From assembly GCF_004116455.1 (NCBI RefSeq), contig NZ_PDJU01000009.1, forward strand, positions 62,001 to 126,000: DNA of 64,000 nucleotides, read 5' to 3'. Under the pieces are notes generated by a model that was not told where the DNA came from, did no database searches, and was given only the letters and a program-made list of their open reading frames with translations. Both the position numbers and the translations under genes were made by a program. Of this stretch, positions 18,912 to 27,234 are shown piece by piece (position 1 is the first letter of the stretch; every line of letters starts with the position of its first letter). This DNA is from Arcobacter sp. F155 (GTDB lineage Bacteria; Campylobacterota; Campylobacteria; Campylobacterales; Arcobacteraceae).

Positions 18912-19932
18912 TTTAGACCCACTTAAAACTTCTAGCTATGATTATGATTTACCAAAGGAACTCATAGCTACGAAGCCAGTTTACCCAGCAGACAGTGCAA
19001 AACTTTTAGTTTATAATAGAGAAACTGACACAATAACTCATACAACTTTTAAGTCTTTAATGGATGTACTTCCTGATAATTTATCTGTATTTTTAAATGA
19101 TACTAAAGTTATAAAAGCAAGAATCTTTGGAGAAAAAGAGTCAGGTGGAAAAGTTGAACTACTATTTAATAAACCTCTTTTTATGGATAGATATTTAGTA
19201 ATGATTAGAGGTAAGGTTAAAGTAGGAACAAAACTATTTTTCCCTATGAACTTACAAGCAGAAGTTTTAGAAGTAAATGATGATGGAAGTAGAGTTGTAA
19301 ACTTTATAAAAGATGATAAAAAACTTGACTTTTTAACACTAGTTGAAATTTTAAATGAAATAGGTCATTTACCTCTTCCTCCTTATATGAATAGAGAAGA
19401 TGAAGAAAAAGACAATAAAGATTATCAAACTCTATTTGCTAAAAACTATGGTGCTGTTGCTGCTCCAACAGCTTCTTTACACTTTACAGAAGAACTATTA
19501 AAGAGAATCAATAATAAATATGATGTAAACTATCTAACACTTCATGTTGGAGCTGGAACATTTAAACCAGTTGATAGTGAAGATATTTTATCTCACCCTA
19601 TGCATAGTGAATACTTTGAAATAGGAATTGATGCTAAAAAATCTTTAGATGAAGCACAAAAGGTTTTAGCTGTAGGAACTACTGTTACAAGAACAGTTGA
19701 GTATTATGCAAGAACAAACAAAATACAAGGGGAATGTGATTTATTTTTAAATCCGGCTAATACACCTATAAAAGTTGATCATTTACTAACTAATTTCCAC
19801 CTTCCTAAGTCAACATTAATTATGCTTATTGCATCATTCGTTGGTTTAGAAAAAACACTAGAAATATATGAAGAAGCCATCAAAGAGAAATATAGATTTT
19901 ACTCTTATGGTGATGGTATGCTTATTATCTAA
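18892..19932 (+). CDS. queA: S-adenosylmethionine:tRNA ribosyltransferase-isomerase
   Basis: The 346-residue QueA transfers and isomerises ribose from S-adenosylmethionine to make epoxyqueuosine in the wobble position of tRNAs. Signatures are YDLPKELIATKP near 17-28, FLNDTKVI-ARI near 65, GEKESGGKVELL, and NYGAVAAPTASLHFT near 185-199. ATG codons at 18892 and 18901 are both possible; both lie inside the end of tatC and neither has a good ribosome-binding site, suggesting coupling to tatC. The gene ends about 35 bases before a nested hairpin. Confidence 0.95.
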   Translation: MKMMKSNLDPLKTSSYDYDLPKELIATKPVYPADSAKLLVYNRETDTITHTTFKSLMDVLPDNLSVFLNDTKVIKARIFGEKESGGKVELLFNKPLFMDRYLVMIRGKVKVGTKLFFPMNLQAEVLEVNDDGSRVVNFIKDDKKLDFLTLVEILNEIGHLPLPPYMNREDEEKDNKDYQTLFAKNYGAVAAPTASLHFTEELLKRINNKYDVNYLTLHVGAGTFKPVDSEDILSHPMHSEYFEIGIDAKKSLDEAQKVLAVGTTVTRTVEYYARTNKIQGECDLFLNPANTPIKVDHLLTNFHLPKSTLIMLIASFVGLEKTLEIYEEAIKEKYRFYSYGDGMLII

Positions 19933-19967
19933 ATCAATAATAATTTATACAACTTTACACGAAAAAC

Positions 19968-19999
19968 GGTTCCCTTTAAATTGGGAACCAATTTAAAGG
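19968..19999 (+). promoter_or_regulatory. nested hairpins masking the exonuclease ribosome-binding site
   Basis: Bases 19973-19984 (CCTTTAAATTGG) pair perfectly with 19988-19999 (CCAATTTAAAGG) across a three-base GAA loop. The 3' arm contains the AAAGGA ribosome-binding site (19995-20000) of the gene at 20006. An alternative 7-bp hairpin, GGTTCCC at 19968-19974 with GGGAACC at 19983-19989, shares bases with the first and leaves the site free. The two cannot form together. Confidence 0.6.
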
Positions 20000-20005
20000 A
20001 ATACA

Positions 20006-20743
20006 ATGCCACACTACGTACTATTTGATACAGAAACAACAGGAAACCAAGAAGAAGATAGAGTAATCCAATTTGGAGCAATGATTGTTGACCAAAAAGG
20101 TAAAATTGAAGCATATGATGAGTTTTGTTATTCAGATGTTGAAATTAAAATTGAAGCAATGGAAGTTCATAATATCACTCCTGATTTAATTGAAGGAAAA
20201 CCAAAAGCTACTGAAACTACTTTTTATAAAAGATTAGAAGAGTTAAACAGTAATGAAAACTTTTTAATTGCCCACAATATTGCTTTTGATATGGGAATGA
20301 TAGAAAAAGAAGGATTTATTAATAGCTATCAAATTATTGATACTTTAAGATGTGCTAAACATCTATTCCCAGATATGCCTTACCATAGATTACAATATTT
20401 AAGATATGCCCTTGAACTATATAAAGTAGAAGAAGCAGAAGCGGCTAAACACAATATCACAATCAAAGCTCACGATGCAATTGGTGATGTTTTAGTTATG
20501 AAACTATTCTTAACTAAACTAGTAGGAAAATGTAGAGAAATCTATCCAGACTACAACCCAATGGAAAAACTAGTAGATTTAACGAAAACTCCTGTGTTTA
20601 TAAAATCTTTTAAATTTGGAAAATACAAAAATAAAGAGATTGCAAAAGTAGCTCAAGAAGACCCAGGATACTTAAACTGGATGAAATCTAATATGGATTT
20701 AGACGAAGATTTAAAATACACTTTAGAAAAAGTTTTAGGTTAG
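20006..20743 (+). CDS. DEDDh 3'-5' exonuclease, ExoX-like
   Basis: The 245-residue product has the DnaQ exonuclease fold: D8 and E10 in FDTETTG, a central HNIAFDMGM and a final HDAIGDV with the DEDDh His and Asp. The C-terminal ~40 residues (FKFGKYKNKEIAKVA...DPGYLNWM) form the small extra domain found at the end of exodeoxyribonuclease X-like proteins. It should degrade single-stranded DNA in repair or proofreading, but it is not part of a polymerase here. Its ribosome-binding site lies inside a stable hairpin. Confidence 0.87.
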   Translation: MPHYVLFDTETTGNQEEDRVIQFGAMIVDQKGKIEAYDEFCYSDVEIKIEAMEVHNITPDLIEGKPKATETTFYKRLEELNSNENFLIAHNIAFDMGMIEKEGFINSYQIIDTLRCAKHLFPDMPYHRLQYLRYALELYKVEEAEAAKHNITIKAHDAIGDVLVMKLFLTKLVGKCREIYPDYNPMEKLVDLTKTPVFIKSFKFGKYKNKEIAKVAQEDPGYLNWMKSNMDLDEDLKYTLEKVLG

Positions 20744-20825
20744 TATATAAATTATATAAAAGTTTCATAATAATTTCATCTTAATTCACTATAATTATAA
20801 CAAATTTTCTTACACAAGGATTATA

Positions 20826-22163
20826 GTGACACGATTTTCTAGGATTGGTTTCATTCTAGCAGCTGCAGGGTCAGCTGTTGGATTAGGAAACATATGGAAA
20901 TTTCCATATGTTACAGGTGAATATGGTGGTGGTGCATTTGTTATTGTATACCTACTTGCTATCTTATTCATTGGTCTTACAGTATTTATTGCAGAAACAG
21001 TAATTGGACAAAATGGACAGTCTGATGTTTCTACTTCATTTGTAACTTTATCAAAATCAAAAAACAAAAACTGGAAGTTTGCAGGTTTTATGGTTTTTAC
21101 AGGTTTAATTATCCTTTCATTTTACTCAGTTGTTCTAGGATGGATTTTAAACTATGTATTTACATCTTTCTCTGGCTTGCCAACAGAAGCAAAAGTTGCA
21201 GGTGCTGCCTTTGAAAAACTAATTTCAAATGATATTGGCTCGTTAATTCTATATCACACTTTAATTGCAGGTTCTGTAATCTTTATTGTTTTAAAGGGTA
21301 TTAAAGAAGGTATTGAAAAAATAAACTTAATTCTAATGCCTTTATTAGGACTTATTCTATTTGGTCTTTTAATTTATGCTTTAACATTAGATTCATTCTC
21401 TCAAGCTATTTCATTTATGTTCTCTCCTGATTGGAGCAAGATTAATGGTGATGCACTTTTAGCAGCTTTAGGACAAGCATTCTTTACACTATCTTTAGGT
21501 GTTGGTACAATCTTGACTTATTCTGCCTCTTTATCAAAGAAGACAAACTTTGTTAAAACTTCTATCTCAGTTGCACTTGTTGATACTTCAATTGCAATTA
21601 TTGCTGGTTTAATCATTTTCTCTTTCCTATTTGAAGCTGGTGCTCCAAGTGCAGCAGGTCCAGGATTAGTATTTATTTCTTTACCAGTTATATTCTCAGG
21701 ATGGGGAGTATTAGGTCAAGTTATTGCAATTTCATTCTTTGTTGCTTTAATCTTTGCAGGTATTACTTCTGCAGTATCTATGATTGAGCCATCACTTAGA
21801 TTCTTTATAGAAAGATTTAATATCACAAGAGCAAAAGCTACTATTATTTCAGGAACAACATTCTATATCTTAGGTATTGTTGCCCTACTTTCAATGAGTA
21901 AATCTTTTGGTGCAGAATTAACTTTCTTTGGAAAAAATGCATTTGATTTAATGGACTTCATGACTTCATCTGTAATGATGCCAATTGCAGCTATTTTAAC
22001 TTCTGTATTCTTAGGATACTTTGTTGATAAACAAACACTTAAAGATAAGTTTACTCAGCATGTACCATTAGCTGTATTTAATATTTGGTACTTCTTAATT
22101 AGATATATTGTTCCATTTGCAATTGTAGTTTTACTATTAAATAAATTAGGAATTATTCAATAA
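20826..22163 (+). CDS. sodium-dependent transporter, NSS (SNF) family
   Basis: The product (445 residues, about 11-12 membrane helices) carries the family signature in its first helix, AAAGSAVGLGNIWKFPYVT (about 11-29), where unwound residues bind sodium and substrate. Bacterial NSS members carry amino acids, such as Tyr, Trp or Leu; this substrate cannot be read from the sequence. The start is GTG 20826 with AAGGA six bases upstream, which puts the signature at the usual distance from the N-terminus. Confidence 0.93.
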   Translation: MTRFSRIGFILAAAGSAVGLGNIWKFPYVTGEYGGGAFVIVYLLAILFIGLTVFIAETVIGQNGQSDVSTSFVTLSKSKNKNWKFAGFMVFTGLIILSFYSVVLGWILNYVFTSFSGLPTEAKVAGAAFEKLISNDIGSLILYHTLIAGSVIFIVLKGIKEGIEKINLILMPLLGLILFGLLIYALTLDSFSQAISFMFSPDWSKINGDALLAALGQAFFTLSLGVGTILTYSASLSKKTNFVKTSISVALVDTSIAIIAGLIIFSFLFEAGAPSAAGPGLVFISLPVIFSGWGVLGQVIAISFFVALIFAGITSAVSMIEPSLRFFIERFNITRAKATIISGTTFYILGIVALLSMSKSFGAELTFFGKNAFDLMDFMTSSVMMPIAAILTSVFLGYFVDKQTLKDKFTQHVPLAVFNIWYFLIRYIVPFAIVVLLLNKLGIIQ

Positions 22164-22166
22164 TAC

Positions 22167-22196
22167 ATAATAGTTTAGGTTTTCCTAAACTATTAT
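22167..22196. terminator. bidirectional terminator, NSS transporter / helicase
   Basis: A perfect 13-bp stem (22167-22179 with 22184-22196) with a TTTT loop lies between the convergent transporter and DEAD-box genes and includes the helicase stop codon. Confidence 0.88.
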
Positions 22197-23473
22197 CTTC
22201 TGAAGCTTCTGTTAGCGTCTCTTTTTGTAGTTTTCTTAGATTTTGCACCTGTTTTTTTAGGCTCAGAAGAAGGAGTTTTTCTTCCTTTTTTCTCACTAAG
22301 TTTTTTCTTTTTTTGAACTTTTTGTCTAGGTTGTCTATCTTTTAAAGGAAAGTCTTCATGTATTTCTCTTTTAACATTTAGTCTTAAATCTCTTTCTATC
22401 TTTGTAAAGTGATTATAGTCCTCTACTGTTAAGATTGTAATAACTTCACCTTTATTTCCTGCTCTACCAGTTCTTCCTACTCTATGAGTAAAATCATCTG
22501 TTGTCTCTGGAAGATTATAGTTAATTACTAAAGGAAGTTTTTCAACATCAAGTCCACGTCCTGCAATATCAGTTGCAATAAGAACTTTGATTTTTTTATT
22601 TTTAAAATCTTTAATTGCTTGAACTCTTTGTTTATACTCTATTTCTCCATGTAAAGCAGCAGCTTTTACACCATGTGCATTAAAATGCTCTAAAGCAGCA
22701 TTTGCAGCATCTTTTTTATTTACAAATAGAAGTACTTGTTCATATTTTGAATCTTTGATTAATCTTGTATTTAACTCTTTTTTCTTTTTTACATCAATTT
22801 TAAAAGCTCTATGCTCAATTAAGCTAACAGTATCTCTTCTATCATGAACTTGTACAGTTACAGGTTCTTTCATAAACTCTTTTGCTAGTTTTCTAATATT
22901 TTGAGAGATAGTTGCAGAACACATAACTATTTGTTTATATGGAGAACAGTATGAAAAGATTTCTTCAATTTCTTCTAAGAATCCCATTTCAAGCATAGTA
23001 TCAGCTTCATCTAAAACTAAATAGTTAACACTACTTAAATCTAAAATTTCACTTTCAACTAAATCTTTTAGTCTTCCAGGTGTTGCAACAATAATATCAA
23101 TACCACCATTGATAATTTGCTCTTGTTTTGCTTTACTAGTACCACCCATGATTTTTGTATGTTTTACTTTTAAAAACTTACCATAATCATTTAAAGATTT
23201 TGAAACTTGCTCTACAAGCTCCCTTGTTGGAACTAAAACTAAACCTCTTAAAACTCTATTATTAAAGTTTAGATTTGAATTTACTTTGTCTAACATTGGT
23301 AAAACATAAGCAGCTGTTTTTCCTGTCCCAGATTTAGATGCAGCAATAGTATCTATACCTTTTTTTATAATAGGAACAACTTTTCTTTGAACTTTTGTTG
23401 GAGTATCATAACCTTTTTGTTCAATAGCAGCATTAATTGCTTTATTAAAGTTAAACTCTAAAAACTTTTTTAT
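22193..23473 (-). CDS. DEAD-box RNA helicase with apparent AUA start codon
   Basis: The frame encodes a complete helicase: Q motif (YDTPTKVQ, residues 22-29), Walker A as SKSGTGKT (46-53), PTRELVEQ, VLDEADTM, SAT, and the C-terminal HRVGRTGRAG, then a basic tail. The first in-frame ATG is 23296, which would delete the Q motif and Walker A. Upstream the frame continues to an in-frame TAA with no ATG, GTG or TTG. The only well-placed start is ATA 23473, six bases after AAGGA, giving 426 residues that begin (I/M)KKFLEFNFNKAI, a normal helicase N-terminus. Role: RNA unwinding in decay or ribosome assembly. Either AUA initiates here or a mutation/sequencing error replaced ATG. Confidence 0.85.
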   Translation of the reverse strand: MKKFLEFNFNKAINAAIEQKGYDTPTKVQRKVVPIIKKGIDTIAASKSGTGKTAAYVLPMLDKVNSNLNFNNRVLRGLVLVPTRELVEQVSKSLNDYGKFLKVKHTKIMGGTSKAKQEQIINGGIDIIVATPGRLKDLVESEILDLSSVNYLVLDEADTMLEMGFLEEIEEIFSYCSPYKQIVMCSATISQNIRKLAKEFMKEPVTVQVHDRRDTVSLIEHRAFKIDVKKKKELNTRLIKDSKYEQVLLFVNKKDAANAALEHFNAHGVKAAALHGEIEYKQRVQAIKDFKNKKIKVLIATDIAGRGLDVEKLPLVINYNLPETTDDFTHRVGRTGRAGNKGEVITILTVEDYNHFTKIERDLRLNVKREIHEDFPLKDRQPRQKVQKKKKLSEKKGRKTPSSEPKKTGAKSKKTTKRDANRSFRR

Positions 23474-23485
23474 AACGTATCCTTT

Positions 23486-23809
23486 TTAATATACACTTGC
23501 TAATTCATCATCTAAGTATGAATCAATTGTATCAACTAACTTTTCATAAGAAACTTTACCTTCTTTATTGAAAATAACCATCTCTTCACCATGTTCATCT
23601 TTTATATGATGTTCTTGTTTTAAAACTTTTGCATATAACTCTTTAATATCTTCAGGAGAATCTAAATCGTTATATAAAAACCAATTAGCACTTGTATCCT
23701 CATATCTAATTAAACCGTAAGTTTGTGCCTCATCTACATAATCTTGTATTGTACCATTTTCAAATTTAGCACCTACAACCATATCATATTCATTTAAAAT
23801 CATTTCCAT
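23486..23809 (-). CDS. small acidic hypothetical protein
   Basis: The product is 107 residues, acidic and soluble, with no cysteine motif, signal or membrane segment; I recognise no family. ATG codons occur at 23809 and 23803, and neither has a convincing ribosome-binding site. It ends 12 bases before the helicase start, so the two may be cotranscribed and translation of this gene could feed ribosomes to the weak helicase start. Confidence 0.65.
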   Translation of the reverse strand: MEMILNEYDMVVGAKFENGTIQDYVDEAQTYGLIRYEDTSANWFLYNDLDSPEDIKELYAKVLKQEHHIKDEHGEEMVIFNKEGKVSYEKLVDTIDSYLDDELASVY

Positions 23810-23894
23810 TGATAAAATACCTTAAAACTTATATTTATAATGGAATAATACCTAGATTTTAATTAAAGCTAAAAAACTATAGAATAATATTAAT

Positions 23895-25049
23895 ATGAAA
23901 AAAACAATACTTATATCTTTGGCCTTTTTATTTACTGGTTGTAGTGTTCATGATGCTTATAGAATTACAAATGCTGCTCTAAGTAAAGATCCGTCTGCGG
24001 CACTAAAATCTTTAGCAAAATCTCAAGCTATTTCTTATTCTTCAAACCCTAAAAAACTTATAAATGATATTAAGTTCTTATCTTCACTTATTGAAAATAT
24101 TGATAAGAAATGGGGAAAAGGAAATAGAAAAGTCCCTCAACCAAAAGAGTATGTAAAATACATGCAAGACTACAAAAGTAGAGCCTTTGTTGATTTTGAT
24201 AAAGGATTAGTAACTGTTGAGACAATTGATGAAACAGACACAAAATCAAGTTTAAAAAATGCGATTATTACAACTCTTTTACTACCAGAAGACCCAAGAG
24301 CTTTTGATTTATTTGGAACATCAGAAGTAAAACTTGGGAAAACACCATATCTTTATAAAGAAGTTAAAGATGACCAAAATAAAGATATTAGATGGGAATG
24401 GAGAGCAAAAAGATATGCAAATATTTTAATTAACTCTAAAGTTAAAACTAAAAAAATCAAAAATGGAAATAAAACTCTAAAAGTATCTTATGTTGAAATT
24501 CCTATGGTAAAAGACCATGCAAATGTAAGAGTTGCAAAGTTTAAACCTTTTGTTCAACAATTTGCTAGAAAATACAATATTAGCGAAAACCTTGTTTATG
24601 CGATTATTCAAACAGAAAGTAACTTCAATCAGTTTGCAGTAAGTCATGCAGGAGCAATTGGACTTATGCAAATTGTTCCAAGTACAGCGGGAATTGATGC
24701 CTACAGTTATACTAAGGGTAAAAAATGGAAACCATCAAACTCTTATCTTTTTAATGCAAAAAACAATATTGAATTAGGTTCTGCATATATTGATATACTA
24801 AATAATAGATATCTAAAAGGTATTTCAAATCCTATTTCAAAAGAGTATTGTGTAATTAGTGCGTATAATACAGGTTCAGGAAATGTACTAAAAACATTCT
24901 CTTCAAATAGAACAACAGCAATAAACAAAATCAATAGTAAAAAACCAATAGATGTTTATAATAAACTAAGAACTAATCTTCCATATGAAGAGACAAGAAA
25001 CTATCTAAAAAAAGTAATCACAAACAAAAAAGAGTTTATTAGTATTTAA
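23895..25049 (+). CDS. mltC: membrane-bound lytic murein transglycosylase C
   Basis: This 384-residue lipoprotein has a signal peptide ending in a lipobox (LFTGC, Cys 16). An MltC-type N-terminal domain covers about 25-210. The C-terminal SLT lysozyme-like domain has the catalytic Glu in IQTESNFN, followed by GAIGLMQI-PSTAG and the late AYNTGSG motif. It cleaves glycan strands with 1,6-anhydro-MurNAc formation at the envelope. A compact hairpin with a T run follows. Confidence 0.93.
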   Translation: MKKTILISLAFLFTGCSVHDAYRITNAALSKDPSAALKSLAKSQAISYSSNPKKLINDIKFLSSLIENIDKKWGKGNRKVPQPKEYVKYMQDYKSRAFVDFDKGLVTVETIDETDTKSSLKNAIITTLLLPEDPRAFDLFGTSEVKLGKTPYLYKEVKDDQNKDIRWEWRAKRYANILINSKVKTKKIKNGNKTLKVSYVEIPMVKDHANVRVAKFKPFVQQFARKYNISENLVYAIIQTESNFNQFAVSHAGAIGLMQIVPSTAGIDAYSYTKGKKWKPSNSYLFNAKNNIELGSAYIDILNNRYLKGISNPISKEYCVISAYNTGSGNVLKTFSSNRTTAINKINSKKPIDVYNKLRTNLPYEETRNYLKKVITNKKEFISI

Positions 25050-25083
25050 AACTTAATAAAAACATGAATTAAATTTATATTTT

Positions 25084-25098
25084 TGCGACTAAGTCGCA
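25084..25098 (+). terminator. terminator after mltC (hairpin A)
   Basis: The 7-bp perfect palindrome TGCGACT-A-AGTCGCA is followed at once by TTTTATAATTATTT, as expected of an intrinsic terminator for mltC. It shares its shape with a second hairpin 43 bases downstream. Confidence 0.6.
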
Positions 25099-25126
25099 TT
25101 TTATAATTATTTGTTAAAATCTTTAT

Positions 25127-25141
25127 TGCAACCAAGTTGCA
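25127..25141 (+). promoter_or_regulatory. hairpin B in the leader of the HisI-RibA gene
   Basis: TGCAAC-CAA-GTTGCA repeats the design of hairpin A (25084-25098). A G-C pair in A is an A-T pair in B, so pairing is kept although the bases differ. It ends 20 bases upstream of ATG 25162. It may be an operator half of a pair, or an RNA leader structure. Confidence 0.4.
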
Positions 25142-25161
25142 TAAATAAGAAAAGAGAAAAT

Positions 25162-26073
25162 ATGAATATTGATTTTAAAAAAGGAAATGGACTAGTTCCA
25201 GTAATAACACAAGAGTATGGTACAAATGAAGTTTTAATGATTGGATATATGAATCAAAAAGCTTTAGATTTAACTATTGAAACAAAAATAGTTCACTACT
25301 TTTCTAGAAGTAAAAATAGAATCTGGAAAAAAGGTGAAAGTAGCGGACATATTCAAAAGCTTATTGATTTAAGAGTTGATTGTGATGATGACACTATTTT
25401 AGTAATTGTTGAGCAAGTTGGAAATACAGCTTGTCATACAGGTGCAAAATCTTGTTTCTTTAAAAGCTATTTAAAAGATGATAAAAAAACTGTTGAAAAA
25501 AATATTACCCAATCACAAATTGCAAACCTACCTACAAGATATGGAAACTTTGATATAAAAGCTTATAAAGATGGTTGCCAAGAGCATCTTGCAATTATGA
25601 GTAAAAACTTTAAAGACATAGAAACCCCTTTAGTAAGAATACACTCAGAGTGTTTAACAGGTGATACAATTGGTAGTTTAAAATGTGATTGTAATAATCA
25701 ACTAGGCTTAGCCTTAGAGCTTATTTCTAAAGAAGGTGGCTTAGTTATTTATCATAGACAAGAAGGAAGAAATATTGGCCTTGTAAATAAAATCAATGCC
25801 TATAACCTACAAGACCAAGGATTTAACACAATTGATGCAAACTTAAAATTAGGCTTTAAAGCTGACGAAAGAGATTATGGAGCAGTTGGTTTTATACTGA
25901 AAGATTTAAATTTAAAAAAGATAAAACTAATTACAAATAATCCTAAAAAAATTGATTTTGTAAAAAGTTGTGGCCTAGAAATTGATAGTAGAGTTCCTGC
26001 ACTTACTAAAACAAATAAACATAATGAGAACTATTTACAAACTAAAAAAGAGCATTTAGGTCATATGCTTTAA
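25162..26073 (+). CDS. fused phosphoribosyl-AMP cyclohydrolase / GTP cyclohydrolase II
   Basis: The product (303 residues) joins two enzymes. Residues 1-105 are HisI: MIGYMNQKAL, HYFSRSKNRIWKKGESSGH, metal-binding D73-C-D75-D-D77, and C91/C98 in ACHTGAKSCFF. This step opens the adenine ring of phosphoribosyl-AMP in histidine synthesis. Residues about 125-303 are RibA: zinc ligands C164, C175, C177 in HSECLTGD-IGSLKCDC, the YHRQEGRNIGL loop, GFKADERDYG, and TNNPKKI. This step opens GTP to start riboflavin synthesis. All key residues of both halves are present. An upstream in-frame start near 25111 has no ribosome-binding site, while AAAGAG precedes ATG 25162. HisE and RibB are not in this gene. 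Confidence 0.9.
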   Translation: MNIDFKKGNGLVPVITQEYGTNEVLMIGYMNQKALDLTIETKIVHYFSRSKNRIWKKGESSGHIQKLIDLRVDCDDDTILVIVEQVGNTACHTGAKSCFFKSYLKDDKKTVEKNITQSQIANLPTRYGNFDIKAYKDGCQEHLAIMSKNFKDIETPLVRIHSECLTGDTIGSLKCDCNNQLGLALELISKEGGLVIYHRQEGRNIGLVNKINAYNLQDQGFNTIDANLKLGFKADERDYGAVGFILKDLNLKKIKLITNNPKKIDFVKSCGLEIDSRVPALTKTNKHNENYLQTKKEHLGHML

Positions 26074-26093
26074 AGAAGGTTTATTCCTTCTTT
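26072..26093. terminator. bidirectional terminator after HisI-RibA
   Basis: The 8-bp stem AAAGAAGG / CCTTCTTT with a six-base loop sits between the convergent HisI-RibA and response-regulator genes. Confidence 0.8.
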
Positions 26094-26094
26094 A

Positions 26095-27156
26095 TTAGTT
26101 TCCACACAACATAGTTGCTTGAAACTCTTCAAACCTACTCTCTTGCATTTTTAATTTCTCTTGCAAGATTTTATTTTGTTTTTTAACTTCATATAACTCA
26201 AATAGTATTTTTTGAGCATTGTTTACGTTGTCATCAACTTGTTCTTGAAGTTTTTCTGCTACTTGGAAATAGTAATCTTTCTCTTTTTTAAGTTCAGTGT
26301 TTACCTTTAGGTTTTCACTCTTTAGTAAATATATATGCTTTCTTAATGATAAAACTTCATTTTCATACTTTGAGATTAAAGTAGAAAACTCAATATATTT
26401 TTTTATTCTTCCATCATTATAAAATATTGGTAAAATAGTTGAGTGAGTATAATAGTTTGCACCCTGTTTTGTAAGCTTCTTACTAAGTCCAACCCAAGTT
26501 TTTCCAGCTCTTAAAGTATCAATAATTTTTCTATCTGTGGCATCTGCACTTTTAAAAATCTGCTTATCATTAAAGCCCATTCCTATTAACTCATCTAAGC
26601 TAAATTCAGAGTTTATCAAGAAAGCATCATTTGCAGATGTAATTTTAAAGTTTAAGTCCATCTCACAAATAATATTACAAGAGTCTAAAATCGCCATAAA
26701 CTGTCTTAACTCATTGTTTTTAACAGCAAGCTCTTTTTTCTGTTGTTTTCTTTTTACAATCTCTGACATAATTTTTAAAGTTGTATTTAATTGAATTGGC
26801 TTAACTATATAGTTTGCAAGGTTAAACTTGATAGCTCTTACTAGAATATTCATATCTGAAAAAGTAGTTGTGATTAAAATAGGAACTTCCCAGTTAATAC
26901 TTCTAATTTGAGATAATAAATCAATTCCTCTGTAGTTTGGAAAATCTACATCTGTAATTATGATGTCAATACTTGCTTTATTATCTTGGTAAATATTTAT
27001 TGCCTCTTCTACCTCTTTTGCAACTAATACTTTTTTGAAAAAGGCTGAAAAAATTTCTGAGGTCTCAAATCTTATTTTATCATTATTTTCAATAAATAAA
27101 ATTGTTGTACTTGCTAAATAGTTTTTGTCAAATGAGCATGAATTAGGTTGGGACAT
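26095..27156 (-). CDS. response regulator with PAS domain and coiled coil
   Basis: The 353-residue protein starts with a receiver domain (about 18-135) in which the phospho-acceptor is D69 and the conserved Lys is K119; the usual acidic pair is reduced to E23-N24. A linker helix leads to a PAS domain (about 148-260) and a long coiled coil (about 262-345). There is no kinase, GGDEF or DNA-binding output, so it probably signals by protein contact. No cognate kinase is adjacent. Confidence 0.85.
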   Translation of the reverse strand: MSQPNSCSFDKNYLASTTILFIENNDKIRFETSEIFSAFFKKVLVAKEVEEAINIYQDNKASIDIIITDVDFPNYRGIDLLSQIRSINWEVPILITTTFSDMNILVRAIKFNLANYIVKPIQLNTTLKIMSEIVKRKQQKKELAVKNNELRQFMAILDSCNIICEMDLNFKITSANDAFLINSEFSLDELIGMGFNDKQIFKSADATDRKIIDTLRAGKTWVGLSKKLTKQGANYYTHSTILPIFYNDGRIKKYIEFSTLISKYENEVLSLRKHIYLLKSENLKVNTELKKEKDYYFQVAEKLQEQVDDNVNNAQKILFELYEVKKQNKILQEKLKMQESRFEEFQATMLCGN

Positions 27157-27234
27157 AGTTCTCTCCTATTTTTTAACTTTGCCAAATATTATGATTTAAA
27201 TATTATTTTTAAAGAAATTTTAATTTATTTATAC

